A stretch of 7,215 bases of DNA, from assembly GCA_030625525.1 (NCBI GenBank), contig DAOUQR010000051.1, positions 1 to 7,215 on the forward strand, in the 5' to 3' direction. This document shows, piece by piece, positions 5,652-7,215 of the stretch. Origin of the DNA: Pseudomonadota bacterium. GTDB taxonomy: Bacteria; Pseudomonadota; Gammaproteobacteria; DAOUQR01. Numbering within the stretch: the stretch's first letter is position 1; each line of letters opens with the position of its first letter. The position numbers and the translations under genes are program-made. Under the pieces are notes generated by a model, which saw nothing but the letters and a program-made list of their open reading frames with translations, made no database searches and was not told the DNA's origin.

Positions 5652-7079
5652 ATGCTTGAATCTAAGATAAAATCAATTATTCAACAGGGAGAAGGTTTGC
5701 AGGCTGAATTCAAAGAATGCAAATTTTCCCTGAGTAAAAATATTTTCGAAACAGTTTGCGCGTTTCTCAATCGCTCAGGTGGAAAATTACTACTTGGCGT
5801 CGACGATAAGGGCAAGATTCTTGGGATTCAACCAGAGTCTATCCAGAACATCAAAAACAACTTTATTGTTTTAATGAATAATCCCAAAAAGATCTGTCCG
5901 CCCTTTTATTTATCGATAGATGAGCTTGTCATTAACCGTAAAGCTATTCTTTACATCTATATACCCGAAAGCTCACAAGTTCATCGCTGCAATAATCGGA
6001 TATTTGACCGTAATGGCGATGGTGATTTTGATATCACTGACAATCAACATTTAGTTTCAGCACTATATTTAAAAAAACAAACAAGCTACTCAGAAAGTAA
6101 AATTTATCCTTACGCTGAAATGTCTGATTTACGCCAAGATATCATCGCACTCGCGAGGAAAATGGCATCGTTTCAACGTGAAGATCACGCATGGGGAACC
6201 ATGAATGATCTTGAGTTGCTAAAAAGTGCATGCTTATATGAAAACGATTATGAAACAGGGAAAAGCGGTATTACCTTAGCAGGAATATTGTTGTTTGGAA
6301 AAGAAAGCACTATTCTTAGTGTATTACCACATTTTAAAACTGACGCTATTTTGCGACGCGATAATGCCGATCGGTACGACGACAGAGATGATATCCGAAC
6401 CAATTTAATTGAAAGTTACGATCGATTATTGCATTTTGGTGAAAAGCACTTGAATGACCCATTTTACCTGGAAGGTGATCAACGGATTAGTTTGCGTAAT
6501 CTTATTTTACGTGAAGTTGTTAGTAACTTGCTTATTCACCGAGAGTTTACTAATCCGTTTCCAGCCAAGTTTATAATTGATCATGAAAATTTTTATACAG
6601 AGAATAGTAATAGACCTCATCATTCAGGGAACATTGATCCCATCACATTTTCACCTTGTCCAAAAAACCCTGCTATAGCACGTGTATTTAGAGAAATAGG
6701 ACGTGCTGACGAGCTGGGCTCAGGTGTCAGAAATCTTTTTAAATTTTGTAAAGAATATTGTGGAAATGACCCTAGATTAGTCGATGGAGATATCTTTAAG
6801 TTCGTATTGCCATTAATTCCAAGTTTTACCGAGCAAGTTACCGGGCAAGTTACCGAGCAAGTTACCGAGCAAGATAGACGAACAGCAAACATTATAGATT
6901 TTTGCCAAACGAGTCGATCTACGTCTGAAATTCTTGCGTTTCTCGGTTTAGCCCACCGTGAACATTTTCGATCAGAGATACTAAACCCACTGCTTGAGCA
7001 GGGATTACTTCAGCCAACCATTCCCGATAAACCACGAAGTTCAAAGCAAAAATATTACTCCAATCCCAGAGTGGCATAA
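5652..7079 (+). CDS. Schlafen AlbA_2 / HATPase_c_4 / winged-helix protein (putative transcriptional regulator or defence-type ATP-binding protein)
   Basis: From the ATG at 5652 the protein has 475 residues. Residues 13-140 form an AlbA_2 (Schlafen-type nucleic-acid-binding) domain, with E19-F20-K21, FLNRSGGKLLLGVDD (38-52) and the conserved YSE...KIYPY border after it. An acidic loop DRNGDGDFDITD (119-130) lies inside it. The second half matches HATPase_c_4: REVVSNLLIHREF (287-299, with Asn292 and His296-Arg297) and REIGRADELGSGVRN (347-361). A TEQ/TGQV repeat hinge (392-407) then leads to a C-terminal winged helix (about 408-475). Many relatives are annotated as transcriptional regulators or ATP-binding proteins of unknown role; AlbA_2 domains also occur in nucleases and in defence contexts. 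The gene starts 58 bp after the ABC-F stop on the same strand, with no terminator between, so it may share that transcript. The target is unknown. Confidence 0.9.
   Translation: MLESKIKSIIQQGEGLQAEFKECKFSLSKNIFETVCAFLNRSGGKLLLGVDDKGKILGIQPESIQNIKNNFIVLMNNPKKICPPFYLSIDELVINRKAILYIYIPESSQVHRCNNRIFDRNGDGDFDITDNQHLVSALYLKKQTSYSESKIYPYAEMSDLRQDIIALARKMASFQREDHAWGTMNDLELLKSACLYENDYETGKSGITLAGILLFGKESTILSVLPHFKTDAILRRDNADRYDDRDDIRTNLIESYDRLLHFGEKHLNDPFYLEGDQRISLRNLILREVVSNLLIHREFTNPFPAKFIIDHENFYTENSNRPHHSGNIDPITFSPCPKNPAIARVFREIGRADELGSGVRNLFKFCKEYCGNDPRLVDGDIFKFVLPLIPSFTEQVTGQVTEQVTEQDRRTANIIDFCQTSRSTSEILAFLGLAHREHFRSEILNPLLEQGLLQPTIPDKPRSSKQKYYSNPRVA
6825..6872 (+). repeat. in-frame 12-bp tandem repeat, four copies
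   Basis: The unit GTTACCGAGCAA occurs four times end to end; the first copy starts with T instead of G and the second has GGG for GAG. It encodes FTEQ-VTGQ-VTEQ-VTEQ at residues 392-407, between the HATPase part and the C-terminal winged helix. Because the unit is a multiple of three, copy-number change would alter hinge length without breaking the frame. TGQV/TEQV repeats at this position are, from memory, common in this protein family. Confidence 0.9.
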
Positions 7080-7080
7080 A

Positions 7081-7120
7081 CAGATTGACTCAAACACCCT
7101 CAAACATCCCATGCAATCTG
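7081..7120. repeat. inverted repeat just after the AlbA_2 gene
   Basis: CAGATTG (7081-7087) and CAATCTG (7114-7120) are perfect inverted copies 26 bp apart, starting two bases after the stop codon. The interval holds a near-perfect 10-bp direct repeat (CTCAAACACC at 7089, CTCAAACATC at 7099). No T-run follows, so this is not a standard intrinsic terminator. It may be a weak 3' hairpin. Confidence 0.35.
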
Positions 7121-7174
7121 ACAGTAATTAACGGTGCTCTGAACTCTGATTCGTCTCCTTCCGCTTGTATCTTT

Positions 7175-7200
7175 GATTAAGTAAGTCGAAAGGCTTAATC
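7175..7200. repeat. 7-bp inverted repeat near the right edge
   Basis: GATTAAG (7175-7181) and CTTAATC (7194-7200) are perfect inverted copies around a 12-base loop. There is no T-run in the visible sequence. It could be part of a terminator shared with a gene beyond the window or a chance match in AT-rich sequence. Apart from these two inverted repeats I see no feature I can support in 7080-7215. Confidence 0.3.
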
Positions 7201-7215
7201 TCAAGGGCACTTGGG

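Noticed and set aside
6620..6892. Minus-strand frame of 90 codons
   Set aside because: Antisense to the AlbA_2 gene; its VTCSVTC-like stretch is just the reverse reading of the 12-bp repeat.
7128..7214. Minus-strand open frame entering from the right edge and ending with TAA at 7128-7130 (28 codons)
   Set aside because: Too short to separate from chance (another minus-strand frame is open here too) and no domain is recognisable; it could be the tail of a convergent gene beyond the window.

Overview
The window is moderately AT-rich bacterial DNA (roughly 40% G+C by eye) with five protein genes arranged divergently around a 349-bp control region at 3640-3988. Reading leftwards (minus strand) are a multi-pass membrane protein with a cytosolic C-terminal half (2485-3639), a MATE-family efflux transporter (1047-2417) and a Fic-domain protein cut off by the window edge (1-972). 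Reading rightwards (plus strand) are an ABC-F type twin-ATPase (3989-5593) and a Schlafen AlbA_2 / HATPase_c_4 / winged-helix protein (5652-7079). I see no tRNA, rRNA, CRISPR array or insertion sequence.

The most interesting signal lies in front of the leftward membrane protein. On the minus strand there is an exact tandem CTTAAT-N5-CTTAAT (3683 to 3667), which fits the PmrA response-regulator box (YTTAAK-N5-YTTAAK). It is followed ten bases later by a perfect TATAAT -10 box, with no proper -35 box. The protein behind this promoter is an unrecognised multi-TM protein whose last 17 residues carry a glutamate-rich block with a hydrophobic residue at -4. In Legionella and Coxiella, PmrA controls the Dot/Icm type IVB secretion system and many of its effectors, and a C-terminal glutamate block (E-block) is a known Dot/Icm export feature. 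Together these suggest a gammaproteobacterium, quite possibly of the order Legionellales, and make this gene a candidate secreted effector or PmrA-controlled envelope protein. The taxonomic step is inference: nothing in the window fixes the genus.

The MATE gene follows the membrane protein after 67 bp on the same strand, and the Fic gene follows MATE after 74 bp, so read-through from the PmrA-type promoter is possible. The Fic protein has the class II inhibitory motif, but its active-site motif reads QAFEDVNKRVSR: the catalytic His is Gln, and the anion-loop Gly is Lys as in Doc. It is therefore unlikely to be an ordinary AMP-transferase. The rightward genes have their own promoter (TTGACT-17-TATCAT) and a leader of about 100 nt with two perfect palindromes and a three-codon mini-ORF. 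The ABC-F protein has two intact ATPase sites and probably acts on the ribosome. The AlbA_2 protein after it has a clear Shine-Dalgarno that moves its start to an internal ATG. It carries an EF-hand-like acidic loop and a four-copy 12-bp repeat encoding a TEQV/TGQV hinge.
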